Positions 37,017 through 46,482 of a stretch of 64,000 nt of DNA are shown here, piece after piece. The stretch's first letter is position 1, and each line of letters begins with the position of its first letter. The position numbers and the translations under genes were made by a program. This DNA comes from Akkermansia massiliensis (GTDB taxonomy: Bacteria > Verrucomicrobiota > Verrucomicrobiia > Verrucomicrobiales > Akkermansiaceae). The notes beneath the pieces were generated by a model that saw only the letters and a list, made by a program, of their open reading frames with translations, did no database searches and was not told where the DNA came from. The stretch spans positions 1,860,001 through 1,924,000 of the forward strand of contig NZ_CP072036.1 in the NCBI RefSeq assembly GCF_018847375.1, read 5' to 3'.

Positions 37017-38150
37017 ATGCCGCGTTCCCGTCTGAAAGTCCTGTTCCTGGTGGAATCCCTGTCCGGGGGAGGGGCGGAGAAAGTTCTCTCCGGGCTGGTG
37101 CGCGGCCTGGACCGGGAGCGTTTTGACGTGACGGTGTGCACGGTGGTGGACTGCGGTCCGTACCGGGAGGAAGTAGGAAAATACGCGCATTACCGCACCA
37201 TCGTGGGCGGCCGGGGCTGGCTCTACCGGCTCAAGTACGCTCTGGTGTACCGTTTTCTGCCTGCGGGCTGGATTTACAAGTGGTGCATTGCCGGGGATTA
37301 CGATGTGGAGGCGGCTTTTACGGAAGGGTTTCCCACGCGCCTTCTTGCAGCCGCTCCGGAAGGGAAGGCCCGGAGGCTGGCGTGGGTCCATGTGGACCTG
37401 GAGGCCCGGCCCTGGACGCAGGGGCCGGTGTTCCGGTCGCTGGAGGAGGAAAGGAAGGCTTACGCCCGTTTTCAAACCGTGGCGCATGTGTCGCAAACCG
37501 TCAGGGAAGCGTTTGAACGGCGCTTTGGAGCGCATGCCGGGTCCGTCGTCCTGCACAATCCGGTGGACCGGGATGCTGTGCGTTCCGGTGCCTCCGCTGC
37601 GGAGAAAGTGCCGGAAAAAAAGTGTTTCCGCTTTGTTTCCGTGGGGCGTCTGGAAGAACAGAAGGGCTTTGACCGGCTGATTGCCGCGCTGGCCCGCTTG
37701 AAGGAGCGCGGATGGCAGGCGGAACTGGTGATTCTGGGGGAAGGGAGCCGGAGGCGGGAGCTGGAAAGCCAGGCGGCGGCTCTGGGAGTGGCGGACTCCG
37801 TGCTGATGCCCGGCTTCCGGGAGAATCCCTACCCGTGGATGGCCACTGCCGATGTATTCGTATGCAGCTCCCGCAGCGAGGGAATGAGCACCGTGGTCAC
37901 GGAGGCGCTGGCGCTGGGCCTGCCTGTTCTGGCCGTGGAGTGTTCCGGCGTGCGGGAACAGCTTGGCATGGGAAAGTTCGGGCGCATTGTGGAAAATCAT
38001 GATGAGGCGCTGGCCGGCGGCATGGAGGATTTCCTCTCCGGCAGGGAATCCTGTGAAGATTGGAGGGAAAGGGCGGCCCGGGGCGGCGATGAGGTTGCTT
38101 ATGAAAGCGCCGTGCGGAAGGTGGAGCATTTGCTGGAGGAAATGAAATGA
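37017..38150 (+). CDS. Family 4 glycosyltransferase (duplicate pair, first)
   Basis: 377 residues, 21 bases after wzc. GT-B fold with the start motif VLFLVESLSGGGAEKVL and the C-terminal FVSVGRLEEQKGFDRLI and SSRSEGMSTVVTEALALG. It is a close paralogue of the next gene: VEAAFTEGFPTR and RRLAWVHVDLEA here, VEAAFIEGYATR and RKLAWVHIDLAA there. It overlaps that gene by ATGA. Probably adds one sugar of the repeat unit; linkage unknown. Confidence 0.88.
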   Translation: MPRSRLKVLFLVESLSGGGAEKVLSGLVRGLDRERFDVTVCTVVDCGPYREEVGKYAHYRTIVGGRGWLYRLKYALVYRFLPAGWIYKWCIAGDYDVEAAFTEGFPTRLLAAAPEGKARRLAWVHVDLEARPWTQGPVFRSLEEERKAYARFQTVAHVSQTVREAFERRFGAHAGSVVLHNPVDRDAVRSGASAAEKVPEKKCFRFVSVGRLEEQKGFDRLIAALARLKERGWQAELVILGEGSRRRELESQAAALGVADSVLMPGFRENPYPWMATADVFVCSSRSEGMSTVVTEALALGLPVLAVECSGVREQLGMGKFGRIVENHDEALAGGMEDFLSGRESCEDWRERAARGGDEVAYESAVRKVEHLLEEMK

Positions 38151-39295
38151 AGAAGGTGGCGTTTTTTGTCAACAGCCTGTCCGGCGGCGGTGCGGAAAAA
38201 ATTCTGCAAACCCTGCTGAACCGCTGGAACGGAAACCGGTGGCAGGTGGTCGTTTATTCCATCAGGAAGGAGGACATCCCGGCCGGCTACCCCCGGAATG
38301 TGTCCGTCCGTTTTCTGTTTGACGCCCTCCGGGAGGAGGACGGCCCCTGGGCGCGCCTGCTCGTCAAAATCCGGAACGGTCTGAAATTGCTGGTTTACAG
38401 GCATTTCCCTCCTTCCGTTTTCTACCGCTTGTTCATTCGCGGAACCTATGACGTGGAGGCCGCCTTCATTGAAGGCTACGCCACGCGGATAGCCGCCGGC
38501 TCCCCCCATGCCGGAAGCCGGAAACTGGCCTGGGTCCACATTGACCTGGCCGCCAACCACTGGACGCTGCCGGCCTACCGGAACGCGGAAGAGGAAAAGG
38601 CCGTTTACCGCCGTTTTGACACGGTGGCCTGCGTCTCCCGGAATGTCCGGGACTCCCTGCTGGAGCTGGTGGGGCCTTTGCGGGATGCGCGGGTGGTTTA
38701 CAACCCCGTGGACGTTCCGCGCGTCCGGGAAAAGGCGGGGAAATCCGTTCCGGAACGTCCGGAAGGGGCCGTCCTGTTCTGCGCTTCCGGCCGTCTCGTC
38801 CGCCAGAAGGGCTTTGACCGGCTGGTGACGGCGTGCCGCTATCTGGCTCAGGAGGGCTTCTCCTTCCATCTCTGGATTCTGGGGGAGGGGCCTGAAAGGA
38901 AGACGCTGGAACGCATGATCGCGGAGGGGAACTTGCAGGGCAGGATATCCCTGCTGGGGCAACTGGAAAATCCGTATCCCTACGTGAAGGCGGCGGACTG
39001 GCTGGTCTGTTCCTCCCGCAGCGAGGGGTATTCCACCGTGATTTCCGAGAGCCTGATTCTTGGCACGCCCGTGGCGGCCACGTTGTGTTCCGGAGTCCGG
39101 GAGCAGCTTGGGGACGGGGAATTCGGGTTGATTGCGGAAAACCACCTGCTGGGGCTTTACCGCGCCCTGGAAGATATTCTGACGGGAAAGGCGGACCGCC
39201 GGGACTATTGCGGGCGGGCGCTCCGCGGGGGAAGCCGGTTTGACCTGGATGGGCAGATGAATGCCGTGAAAGAACTTTTTGAAGAAACGCGCTGA
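38147..39295 (+). CDS. Family 4 glycosyltransferase (duplicate pair, second)
   Basis: 382 residues from an ATGA overlap. It begins VAFFVNSLSGGGAEKIL, and the donor-binding half has ASGRLVRQKGFDRLV and SSRSEGYSTVISESLILG. By eye it is a tandem duplicate of the previous gene that has diverged along the whole length, so the two may use related donors or make successive similar linkages. Donor and acceptor not readable. Confidence 0.88.
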   Translation: MKKVAFFVNSLSGGGAEKILQTLLNRWNGNRWQVVVYSIRKEDIPAGYPRNVSVRFLFDALREEDGPWARLLVKIRNGLKLLVYRHFPPSVFYRLFIRGTYDVEAAFIEGYATRIAAGSPHAGSRKLAWVHIDLAANHWTLPAYRNAEEEKAVYRRFDTVACVSRNVRDSLLELVGPLRDARVVYNPVDVPRVREKAGKSVPERPEGAVLFCASGRLVRQKGFDRLVTACRYLAQEGFSFHLWILGEGPERKTLERMIAEGNLQGRISLLGQLENPYPYVKAADWLVCSSRSEGYSTVISESLILGTPVAATLCSGVREQLGDGEFGLIAENHLLGLYRALEDILTGKADRRDYCGRALRGGSRFDLDGQMNAVKELFEETR

Positions 39296-39301
39296 ACCGC
39301 C

Positions 39302-40327
39302 ATGCCCTCCGTATCCGTCATTATTCCCGTGTTCAACGCCGCGCGTTTCCTTGAAAAATGCGTGGGGTCCGTGCTGGACCAGACCTTCACGGATTTTGAC
39401 GTCTGCCTGGTGGATGACGGCTCCACGGACGGAAGCGGCCCGCTGTGCGACAGGCTGGCTTCCGGGGACGAGCGCGTCCGGGTCATCCATCTGGACAGGA
39501 ACATGGGGGTTTCCGCCGCCAGGAACCGCGGCATGAAGGAAACGGACGGCCGCTGGCTGTGTTTCATTGACGGGGATGACTGGGTGACCCCCTCCTACCT
39601 TCAGGAACTGGTCTCCGCCGTGGAGGACGGCGCCTGCGACCTGGTGGTGGAAGGGCTGTGCTCCGTCCGCGCCGGGAAAAAGGATGAAGTGACGGTGCCG
39701 CAGCCCATGGAACTGGACGCCAGGCCCGGAGAGGAGGAAGCCTGGGTACGGCTGTTCCGTTCCTTCCTGCTTTTTGGCCCGGTGGTGAAATTGTACCGCC
39801 GCACCCTGCTGTCCCGGCATTCCATACGCTTTCCGGAGGACGTTTCCTATGGAGAGGACCTGATGTTCAACATGGCGTACCTGAAATACATCAGGCGTTT
39901 GAGAACGGTGGACAAGGCCGGATACTTCTATCGCCGGGCGGAGGAAGGCACCCTGTCCACGCGTTTTGTCCCGGAAAAATTCATCTGGATTGTCAGGCAG
40001 TTCCGCCTGGAGCGGAAGTACTTCCATACCAGGGGGCTGGAAGGGGCGTCAATCGAGGAATACCTGGCCTTCCGCTGGTGGGGGCTGGTGTACAACGCCC
40101 TGTTTGAAATCTACCGTTTCAGGGACCGGTACGGCCTGGCGGAGCGCATGAAGGCGGTGAGAACCATTGTGGGAACGCCGGAAAACAACCTGCTGCGCGC
40201 TTATCCCGGGGTGTTCCACTGTCCCGGGTGGATGAGCATGTGTTTATTCAACCGCTGGCCCTTCTGCCTGTTCCTGCTGATGGAAGGCGCGCGCGCCGGA
40301 AAAAATAAATCGAATGGGCATGCATAA
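39302..40327 (+). CDS. Family 2 glycosyltransferase
   Basis: 341 residues, six bases after the previous stop. GT-A motifs: VSVIIPVFNAA, VDDGSTDGSG and the metal-binding CFIDGDDWV. The C-terminal half has the family-typical YGEDLMFNMAYLKYIRR and an aromatic, basic end that may lie on the membrane. A repeat-unit transferase of unknown linkage. The last 14 bases overlap the pyruvyl-transferase start. Confidence 0.88.
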   Translation: MPSVSVIIPVFNAARFLEKCVGSVLDQTFTDFDVCLVDDGSTDGSGPLCDRLASGDERVRVIHLDRNMGVSAARNRGMKETDGRWLCFIDGDDWVTPSYLQELVSAVEDGACDLVVEGLCSVRAGKKDEVTVPQPMELDARPGEEEAWVRLFRSFLLFGPVVKLYRRTLLSRHSIRFPEDVSYGEDLMFNMAYLKYIRRLRTVDKAGYFYRRAEEGTLSTRFVPEKFIWIVRQFRLERKYFHTRGLEGASIEEYLAFRWWGLVYNALFEIYRFRDRYGLAERMKAVRTIVGTPENNLLRAYPGVFHCPGWMSMCLFNRWPFCLFLLMEGARAGKNKSNGHA

Positions 40328-41483
40328 GATTCTTTTATATCCCCATGGAGGCAGCGGCAATCACGGCTGCGAGGCGATTGTCAGGTCCACGATGCTGCTG
40401 CTCCGTCCCGGACAGGGTGTTCTATTCTCCTCCGCGTGCGGGGAAGACAGGCGTTATGGGCTGGAACAAGTGGTGAGGGTGCTGCCGGAACAGCGGCCCA
40501 TCCGGAGGTGCTCCTCCGGGTATGCGGGCGCGTGGCTGCGGCGGCGCGTGCTGGGCGTCCGTGACGCCTTTGACCGGCTCGCGTTCGGCGGCATCGTGAA
40601 GGAGGGTGCGGACCTGGCCCTGTGCAGCGGCGGGGACAATTACTGCTACGGGGAGCCCGTGCATATTTATTTGCAGAACGACCTGCTGCGCCGCGCCGGC
40701 GTGCCCACCGTCCTGTGGGGGTGTTCCCTGGAACGGAAGGATATGAAGGGGCGGATGCTGGAGGACCTCCGGGCCTTTGACCTGATTGTGGCGAGGGAAA
40801 CCCTGACCTGCGACGCCCTGTTGGAATGCGGGTGCCTCCGCACGGTGCTGTACCCGGACCCGGCGTTTGCCCTTCCGGTGAAGGAGGGGCCTTTGCCGGA
40901 GGGCTGGAAGGAAGGGAACATGGTCGGCATCAACGTCAGCCCCCTGATTATCGGCCATGAGGGAAGGGCCGGGTCCGTGATGGAAAACTATGTGCGGCTG
41001 GTGGAATACCTGCTGGAAGCTACGGATATGAATGTGGCCCTCATCCCCCATGTGGTGTGGCCCGGCAACGATGACCGGAAGCCGCTGGGCGCGTTGCGGG
41101 AGCGTTTCCGGCACACGGGGCGCGTCATTATGGTTGGGGACGCCCCCTGTGAGGAATTGAAGGGCTGCATTTCCCGGTGCCGTTTCCTGGTGGCCGCCCG
41201 TACCCACGCCTCCATTGCCGCCTATTCCACGGGCGTTCCCACGCTGGTGGCGGGATATTCCGTGAAGGCCAGGGGGATTGCCCGCGATTTGTTCGGGACG
41301 GAAGACGGCCACGTGCTGCCCGTGCAGGCGATGGATGACCCTGGCGAGTTGAGGAAGGCGTTTGTCCGGATGATGGAAAGGGAAGACGGCCTGAAGGCCG
41401 CCTATGCGGAAAAAATCCCCGCGTACCGGGAACGCCTGGCGCGTCTGCCGGAAGAACTTTCAACCCTGTTGAAGCGGTCATGA
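40314..41483 (+). CDS. Polysaccharide pyruvyl transferase family protein
   Basis: 389 residues; ATG 40314 or 40320 are both usable. The N terminus has ILLYPHGGSGNHGCEAIVRS, the family's usual glycine-rich start. SGGDNYCYGEP, a GCSLE segment and VAARTHASIAAYSTGVPTLV (the conserved R-x-H near the C terminus) are typical of CsaB/WcaK-type pyruvyl transferases. These add a ketal-linked pyruvate to a sugar using phosphoenolpyruvate, giving the polymer a negative charge. Which sugar is pyruvylated is unknown. It overlaps both neighbours. Confidence 0.85.
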   Translation: MGMHKILLYPHGGSGNHGCEAIVRSTMLLLRPGQGVLFSSACGEDRRYGLEQVVRVLPEQRPIRRCSSGYAGAWLRRRVLGVRDAFDRLAFGGIVKEGADLALCSGGDNYCYGEPVHIYLQNDLLRRAGVPTVLWGCSLERKDMKGRMLEDLRAFDLIVARETLTCDALLECGCLRTVLYPDPAFALPVKEGPLPEGWKEGNMVGINVSPLIIGHEGRAGSVMENYVRLVEYLLEATDMNVALIPHVVWPGNDDRKPLGALRERFRHTGRVIMVGDAPCEELKGCISRCRFLVAARTHASIAAYSTGVPTLVAGYSVKARGIARDLFGTEDGHVLPVQAMDDPGELRKAFVRMMEREDGLKAAYAEKIPAYRERLARLPEELSTLLKRS

Positions 41484-42670
41484 TTGCGTACGTTTCCATC
41501 TTGTCCGTCCTGCTCCTGCTGGTTCTGGCCGTGGTTTGCGTGGACGCCTGGCGATTCCTGGGGACGCTGGCGGGGCGTTTCCATATCGGGCGCTGGCAGG
41601 ACCGGCGCGCGTGGCAGGAGGCTCTGGCCCGGACGGCCTCCTCATGGACGCGGCGCATGCCCGCCGTGCCCAGGAGGGACCAGGGCAGGCGCATCCTGTG
41701 GGAGATGGCGCGGGGAACCTACGCGGACGCCGCCATTCAGGGGTGGCAGGCGGCTGGGTTGTTCCTGGGTCTGCACGCCTATGCCGCGGACAGGAAGGAT
41801 GAGGCATTGAAGGAAAAGCTGCGCCGCAGTCTGGAAGAACATGAACTGGTGAAAAATTATCTGGACGTTCCATACCCGGAACGGTGGGAGGTGGACCGGC
41901 TGCTGCTGGATTATGCCGTGCTGGAGGCCGGATGCCGCGGGGCGGACCAGGTGGCGGAGGCTTCCGCCGCATTGCTGGAATCCCTGCGGACGGGGGCGGG
42001 AACGCTGGCCTACAGGCGCAGGCAGCCCGGCATGCGTTATGTGGATACCATCGGCCTGACGTGTCCGCTGGCCGCCGCCTGCGCGGTGCATACGGGGAAG
42101 GAAGAATACTGGAACCTGGCGGTGAAGCAGGTGGAGGAATATGATGTGGCCCTGCTGCCGGGCTCCTCCTTCCCGGCCCACGGGTTTGAGATGGAGCGCG
42201 GTTATCCGCTGGGGCTGCATGACTGGTCCCGCGGCCTGGGCTGGTATGCGCTGGGATTGTGTGAGCTTTACCGCCTGATGGCTCGGCACGGGAGGCCGGA
42301 GGCGGCTGGAATGGCCCGGCGCATTCTGGCGCTGGCGGAGGAACTGCTGCCCCTGCAAAAGAAAAACGGCGGCTTCGGCTGGATGGTCGCCAGGCCGGAA
42401 TCCGTGTTTGAATCTTCCGGAACGGCCCTGCTGGGCCTTCTGCTGCTGGCCGCCTACCGCATTTCCGGAGAGGAGCGTTTTCTGAAAGCCGCCTTCCGTG
42501 CGGAAAAGGCGCTGATGGGGGTGACGCGCCGCAACGGCGTGCTGGACATGTGCCAGGGGGATACCAAGGGCATCGGCATGTATTCCGACGTGTGGAGCCT
42601 GATGCCGTTCGCCCAGGGAATGGCCCTGCGGCTGAGCGTGGAACTAAACGGGGAGGAGGGGAAGGCGTGA
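41480..42670 (+). CDS. GH88/GH105-like protein with N-terminal membrane anchor
   Basis: 396 residues (ATGA overlap). The first ~22 residues are one hydrophobic helix (VSILSVLLLLVLAVVCVDAW) without an obvious cleavage site, so probably an anchor. The rest is an (alpha/alpha)6 barrel resembling unsaturated rhamnogalacturonyl/glucuronyl hydrolases: RYVDTIGLTCPLAAA, HDWSRGLGWYALGL and SSGTALLGLLLLA. The Asp in YVDT is the position expected for catalysis. Such enzymes degrade lyase products, so its place inside a synthesis operon is unusual; it may trim or release the polymer (inference). Overlaps the flippase by GTGA. Confidence 0.72.
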   Translation: MIAYVSILSVLLLLVLAVVCVDAWRFLGTLAGRFHIGRWQDRRAWQEALARTASSWTRRMPAVPRRDQGRRILWEMARGTYADAAIQGWQAAGLFLGLHAYAADRKDEALKEKLRRSLEEHELVKNYLDVPYPERWEVDRLLLDYAVLEAGCRGADQVAEASAALLESLRTGAGTLAYRRRQPGMRYVDTIGLTCPLAAACAVHTGKEEYWNLAVKQVEEYDVALLPGSSFPAHGFEMERGYPLGLHDWSRGLGWYALGLCELYRLMARHGRPEAAGMARRILALAEELLPLQKKNGGFGWMVARPESVFESSGTALLGLLLLAAYRISGEERFLKAAFRAEKALMGVTRRNGVLDMCQGDTKGIGMYSDVWSLMPFAQGMALRLSVELNGEEGKA

Positions 42671-44181
42671 GAACGCTGAACTCCGGCAAGAACTTTCTGG
42701 TGACCATCAGCCTGATGGTCACGATGACCCTGCTGGGCTTTGTGACGCGCAAGCTGTTTGTCAATGAAATAGGGGTGGAGTACCTGGGCCTCAACGGCCT
42801 GCTGACCAACATCCTGGCGGCGGTGACGCTGCTGGAATCCGGCTTCGGGACAAGCGTGGTTTTTCACCTCTACAAGCCTCTGGCGGAGAATGACCGGCCG
42901 CGGATTCTGGCCCTGCTGCAATTTTACCGCAAGGTGTACCGCATCATTGCCGCCGCCGTGTTTGTGCTGTGCCTGTGCCTGTATCCGTTCCTTGGCTGCT
43001 TCATCAAGGACGAGGGGCATCTGGACTACCTGGCGCTGGTTTATTTCATCTTCGTCTTCAACTCCATCCTGCCGTACCTGACGGCGTACAAGAATTCCCT
43101 CATCAACGCGGACCAGAAAAATTACAGGCTGGGCGCCATCAACTTCATCTACCAGGTGGGGCTGAACCTGTCCAAGCTGGCCATCCTGTACTGGACGGGC
43201 AACTACGTCCTGTACCTGGTGGTGGAATCCCTGTTCCTGGCGGGGTTCAACGTGGCGATGGTGCGCAAGGTGGATGCCCTGTACCCCTACGTCAGGAGCA
43301 GGGTCTCCCATGCCCTGGACGCCGTGACGAAAAGCCAGATCGTCGTCAACGTCAAGGCCCTGTTCCTGCATAGCGTGGGCGGCTACTTCATGCACTCCAC
43401 CAGCAACATCGTCATCTCCAGCTTCGTGGGGCTGGCGGCGGTGGGCTTCTATTCCAACTACATGCTGGTGGTGGGAACCATCTCCACCTTCATCATGCAG
43501 GTGATCAACAGCATGGCGGAAAGCGTGGGCAACCTGATCGCCAGTGAGGACAGAGGGCATGTGTACGAGATTTTCAAGAGGGTTTTCCTGATTAACTTCC
43601 TGATTTCAGGGGTGTCCTCCATCGTTCTGCTGAACACGCTGAATCCCTTCATCGTCTGGTGGCTGGGGCCTGAATACATGCTCTCCGGGGCCTGCTCGTT
43701 CGTCATCATCCTGAACTTCTTCGTGGTGGGCATGAGGCGTTCCGCCATGGTGTTCAAGACCAAGGCGGGCATCTTCCACCAGGACCGGTACTCCCCGCTT
43801 CTCCAGGGCGTGATCAACGTCGCGCTTTCCGTCACGCTGGTGCAGTGGTGGGGGATTACGGGCGTGCTGCTGGCCGCGACGCTCAGCCTTCTCTCCATAG
43901 GCGTCTGGCAATTCCCCCGGCTGGTGTACAGGCATGTATTCCACCAGCCCCTGAGGCGGTACTTCATCACGTACGGATGGTACCTGCTGCTGGCGGCGGC
44001 GGGATATGCGCTGACGTATCCCCTCTGCGCCCGTTCCTATTTTTCCTCCCCCCTGGCGGACCTGTTCATGTGGGGCATTATTTCCGTAGTCATTCCGCTG
44101 GGGCTGGACGTACTCGTGCTGTTCAGGACGTCCCCCTTCCGCGGGCTGATGGGCCACATGCGCACGCTGGCATGCAGATGA
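42667..44181 (+). CDS. wzx: Wzx-like polysaccharide flippase
   Basis: 504 residues from a GTG start at 42667 that overlaps the previous stop (GTGA). Twelve or more hydrophobic helices cover the chain. The start (GKNFLVTISLMVTMTLLGFVTRKLFVNEIGVEYLGLNG) is typical of the MATE-like polysaccharide exporter (MOP) superfamily found in capsule loci. It flips undecaprenyl-PP-linked repeat units across the inner membrane for the EpsG/Wzy-type polymerase. A longer frame back to 42550 is an overlap artefact. It is the only flippase seen in the locus. Confidence 0.9.
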   Translation: MRTLNSGKNFLVTISLMVTMTLLGFVTRKLFVNEIGVEYLGLNGLLTNILAAVTLLESGFGTSVVFHLYKPLAENDRPRILALLQFYRKVYRIIAAAVFVLCLCLYPFLGCFIKDEGHLDYLALVYFIFVFNSILPYLTAYKNSLINADQKNYRLGAINFIYQVGLNLSKLAILYWTGNYVLYLVVESLFLAGFNVAMVRKVDALYPYVRSRVSHALDAVTKSQIVVNVKALFLHSVGGYFMHSTSNIVISSFVGLAAVGFYSNYMLVVGTISTFIMQVINSMAESVGNLIASEDRGHVYEIFKRVFLINFLISGVSSIVLLNTLNPFIVWWLGPEYMLSGACSFVIILNFFVVGMRRSAMVFKTKAGIFHQDRYSPLLQGVINVALSVTLVQWWGITGVLLAATLSLLSIGVWQFPRLVYRHVFHQPLRRYFITYGWYLLLAAAGYALTYPLCARSYFSSPLADLFMWGIISVVIPLGLDVLVLFRTSPFRGLMGHMRTLACR

Positions 44182-45365
44182 AACGTATATTCATAGCCAT
44201 TCAATACATGGAGCTGGGGGGCGCGGAACGCGCTCTGCTGGGGCTGCTGGATGCGCTGGACGCCTCCCGCTTCCGCGTGGACCTGTTTGTTTACCGCCAT
44301 TCCGGAGAGCTGATGCCGCTGATTCCGGATAAAGTGAACCTTCTGCCGGAACTTCCCTCCTACCGTGCGCTGTCCCGTCCGGTAAAGGACATCCTGAAGG
44401 AAGGGAGGCTGGGCATTGCCGCCGCGCGCCTGTGGGCCAAGCGGCGTTCCGCCCGTTTTGGAAAACGGCTGGAAGGCCGTGAAAACTACGCCGTCTTTGA
44501 CGATGCCGCCGCCGCCGTCTCCCCGTTTCTTCCTTCCCTGAAAAAGCTGGGCGTGTATGACTTGGCCATCAGCTTCCTGACGCCCCACCGCATCGTCCGG
44601 GACAAGGTGCTGGCCCGCAGGAAAATAGCCTGGATTCATACGGACTACTCCTCCATCGGAATCAATGTGGAGCGTGAATTGCCGGTGTGGCGCAGCTATG
44701 ACCGCATCATCTCCATTTCCCCCCAGGCCGGGAGGGGCTTCCTGTCCCGCTTTCCGGAACTGGAGGATAAGCTGGTGGAGATGCAGAACATCGTTTCCCC
44801 GGAAGCGGTGAGGGAACAGGCCGCTCTGGAAGACGTTTCCGCCGTGATGGAGGGGGCCCCGTCCCTGTGCACCGTGGGAAGGTTCTCCCATGCCAAGGGG
44901 ATGGACCGCGCCGTCAGGCTGGCCGCGCGCCTGGTGGCAATGGGGATGGAAAAACTGCGCTGGTACCTCATCGGCTACGGGGATGAAATGTCCCTGCGCC
45001 GTGAAATTGCCGCCTGCGGCATGCGAGAACACGTGGTCATTCTGGGTAAAAAGGCCAACCCCTACCCGTACATGGCCGCCTGCGGGCTGTATGTGCAGCC
45101 GTCCCGGTATGAGGGAAGGGCCGTGGCGGTGAGGGAGGCGCAGATATTGGGACGGCCCGTAGCCATTACAAACTTTCCGACCTCTGCCGGGCATCTGGAA
45201 GACGGCGTGGACGGAGTCATCATCCCGAATGACGAGGAAGGCGCCGCGCTGGCCCTGTTCCGGCTGCTGAAGGATGACGCGCGCCTGGAAAGCCTGTCTG
45301 CGGAATGCCGGAGGCGTGACTACGGCAACCGTAATGAAATCCTGAAACTGGAGGCATTGATCTGA
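44178..45365 (+). CDS. Family 4 glycosyltransferase
   Basis: 395 residues from ATG 44178 (ATGA overlap); ATG 44172 is an in-frame alternative. The start motif is FIAIQYMELGGAERALLGLLDAL. The donor half has TVGRFSHAKGMDRAVRLA, QPSRYEGRAVAVREAQILGRP and SAGHLEDGVDGVIIPND. A longer frame back to 43845 lies over the flippase and is rejected. Probable repeat-unit transferase; linkage unknown. Confidence 0.88.
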   Translation: MKRIFIAIQYMELGGAERALLGLLDALDASRFRVDLFVYRHSGELMPLIPDKVNLLPELPSYRALSRPVKDILKEGRLGIAAARLWAKRRSARFGKRLEGRENYAVFDDAAAAVSPFLPSLKKLGVYDLAISFLTPHRIVRDKVLARRKIAWIHTDYSSIGINVERELPVWRSYDRIISISPQAGRGFLSRFPELEDKLVEMQNIVSPEAVREQAALEDVSAVMEGAPSLCTVGRFSHAKGMDRAVRLAARLVAMGMEKLRWYLIGYGDEMSLRREIAACGMREHVVILGKKANPYPYMAACGLYVQPSRYEGRAVAVREAQILGRPVAITNFPTSAGHLEDGVDGVIIPNDEEGAALALFRLLKDDARLESLSAECRRRDYGNRNEILKLEALI

Positions 45366-45366
45366 C

Positions 45367-46482
45367 ATGGGAAGACGGCTTTTATACATCACCAACGGCA
45401 TCGCCGGAGCGGGAGGGCTGGAACGGGTGCTCTCCGTCCGGACGCGCCTGCTGGCGGAACGGTACGGGGATGAAATCCATATCCTGACGCTGAATGAAGA
45501 AGGAAAGGAGCCTTTTTATGACTTCTGGCCCGGCATTCACGTCCATGACGTGCGCATGCAGGGAAATCCCGCCGCGAGGCTGAAGGCCTGGGCAAGCGGC
45601 GTTCGGAAGGCGGTGCGCGCCGTCAAGCCTGCTGTCGTTTCCGTTTGCGACGACGGCTTCAAGGGGTTCTGGATTCCCTTCCTGCTGACGGGCTGCGGCT
45701 GCCCCGTGGTCTATGAACGCCACGTTTCCCGGCTGATTCAGGCGGACGGCCTGAAATCTTCCGCTCTCATGAAACTGGAATTCGCCCTGATGCGGTTCCT
45801 GGGAAAACGCTTCTCCCGTTTTGTGGTGCTGACGCCCGGCAACCGGGAGGAATGGCCCATGGCGAATGTGGAGGTGATTCCCAATCCCCTGCCGTTTTAT
45901 CCGGAGGCACCCTCTTCCGGAAAAGAAAAAAGGGTGATTGCCGTCGGCAAGGTTTCCCCCCAGAAAAACTACGGAGCGCTTCTGGCCGCCTGGAAAAAGG
46001 CGCACGGTAAATTTCCGGAATGGAAGCTGGAGCTGTTCGGAGCGGAGCGGGATGGTGGAAAGCTGAGGGAGGAAATACGCCGGGAAGGGCTGGAAGAAAG
46101 TTTTCTGCTGCATCCGCCCACCCGGAGGATCATGCGGGAATATCTGCGGTCTTCCATCTGCGCCATGTCTTCCCGGTATGAAGGCTTCGGCATGATGCTG
46201 GCTGAGGCCATGGCGTGCGGCGTGCCGTGCGTGGCCTTTGACTGCCCCTGCGGCCCCGGCGACATCATCCGCCATGGGGAGGACGGCCTTCTGGCGCGGC
46301 CGGGAAAGGTGGCGGAACTGGCTTCCGCCCTGGAACTTCTGATGGGGAATGAAAAACTGCGCTCCTCCATGGCCGCGAAAGCGCGGGAAAATGTGAAGCG
46401 GTACGCGGCTGAAACGGTGGCGGCCCAATGGGACGGCCTGTTCCGCCGCATCCTTCAGGAAAGGAAAGGGGGCAAGCCGTGA
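45367..46482 (+). CDS. Family 4 glycosyltransferase
   Basis: 371 residues, one base after the previous stop. The N-terminal GAGGLERVLSVRTRLLAERYG and the C-terminal AVGKVSPQKNYGALLAAW and SSRYEGFGMMLAEAMACGVP define a GT4. It shares with the broken glycosyltransferase at 49.5-50.7 kb an exact 29-base stretch (46207-46235), which lies in the donor-binding motif. Overlaps the next gene by GTGA. Confidence 0.88.
   Translation: MGRRLLYITNGIAGAGGLERVLSVRTRLLAERYGDEIHILTLNEEGKEPFYDFWPGIHVHDVRMQGNPAARLKAWASGVRKAVRAVKPAVVSVCDDGFKGFWIPFLLTGCGCPVVYERHVSRLIQADGLKSSALMKLEFALMRFLGKRFSRFVVLTPGNREEWPMANVEVIPNPLPFYPEAPSSGKEKRVIAVGKVSPQKNYGALLAAWKKAHGKFPEWKLELFGAERDGGKLREEIRREGLEESFLLHPPTRRIMREYLRSSICAMSSRYEGFGMMLAEAMACGVPCVAFDCPCGPGDIIRHGEDGLLARPGKVAELASALELLMGNEKLRSSMAAKARENVKRYAAETVAAQWDGLFRRILQERKGGKP

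Noticed and set aside
38099..40027. 642-codon minus-strand frame across glycosyltransferase genes
   Set aside because: It spans two clear plus-strand genes and their junction; no family features.
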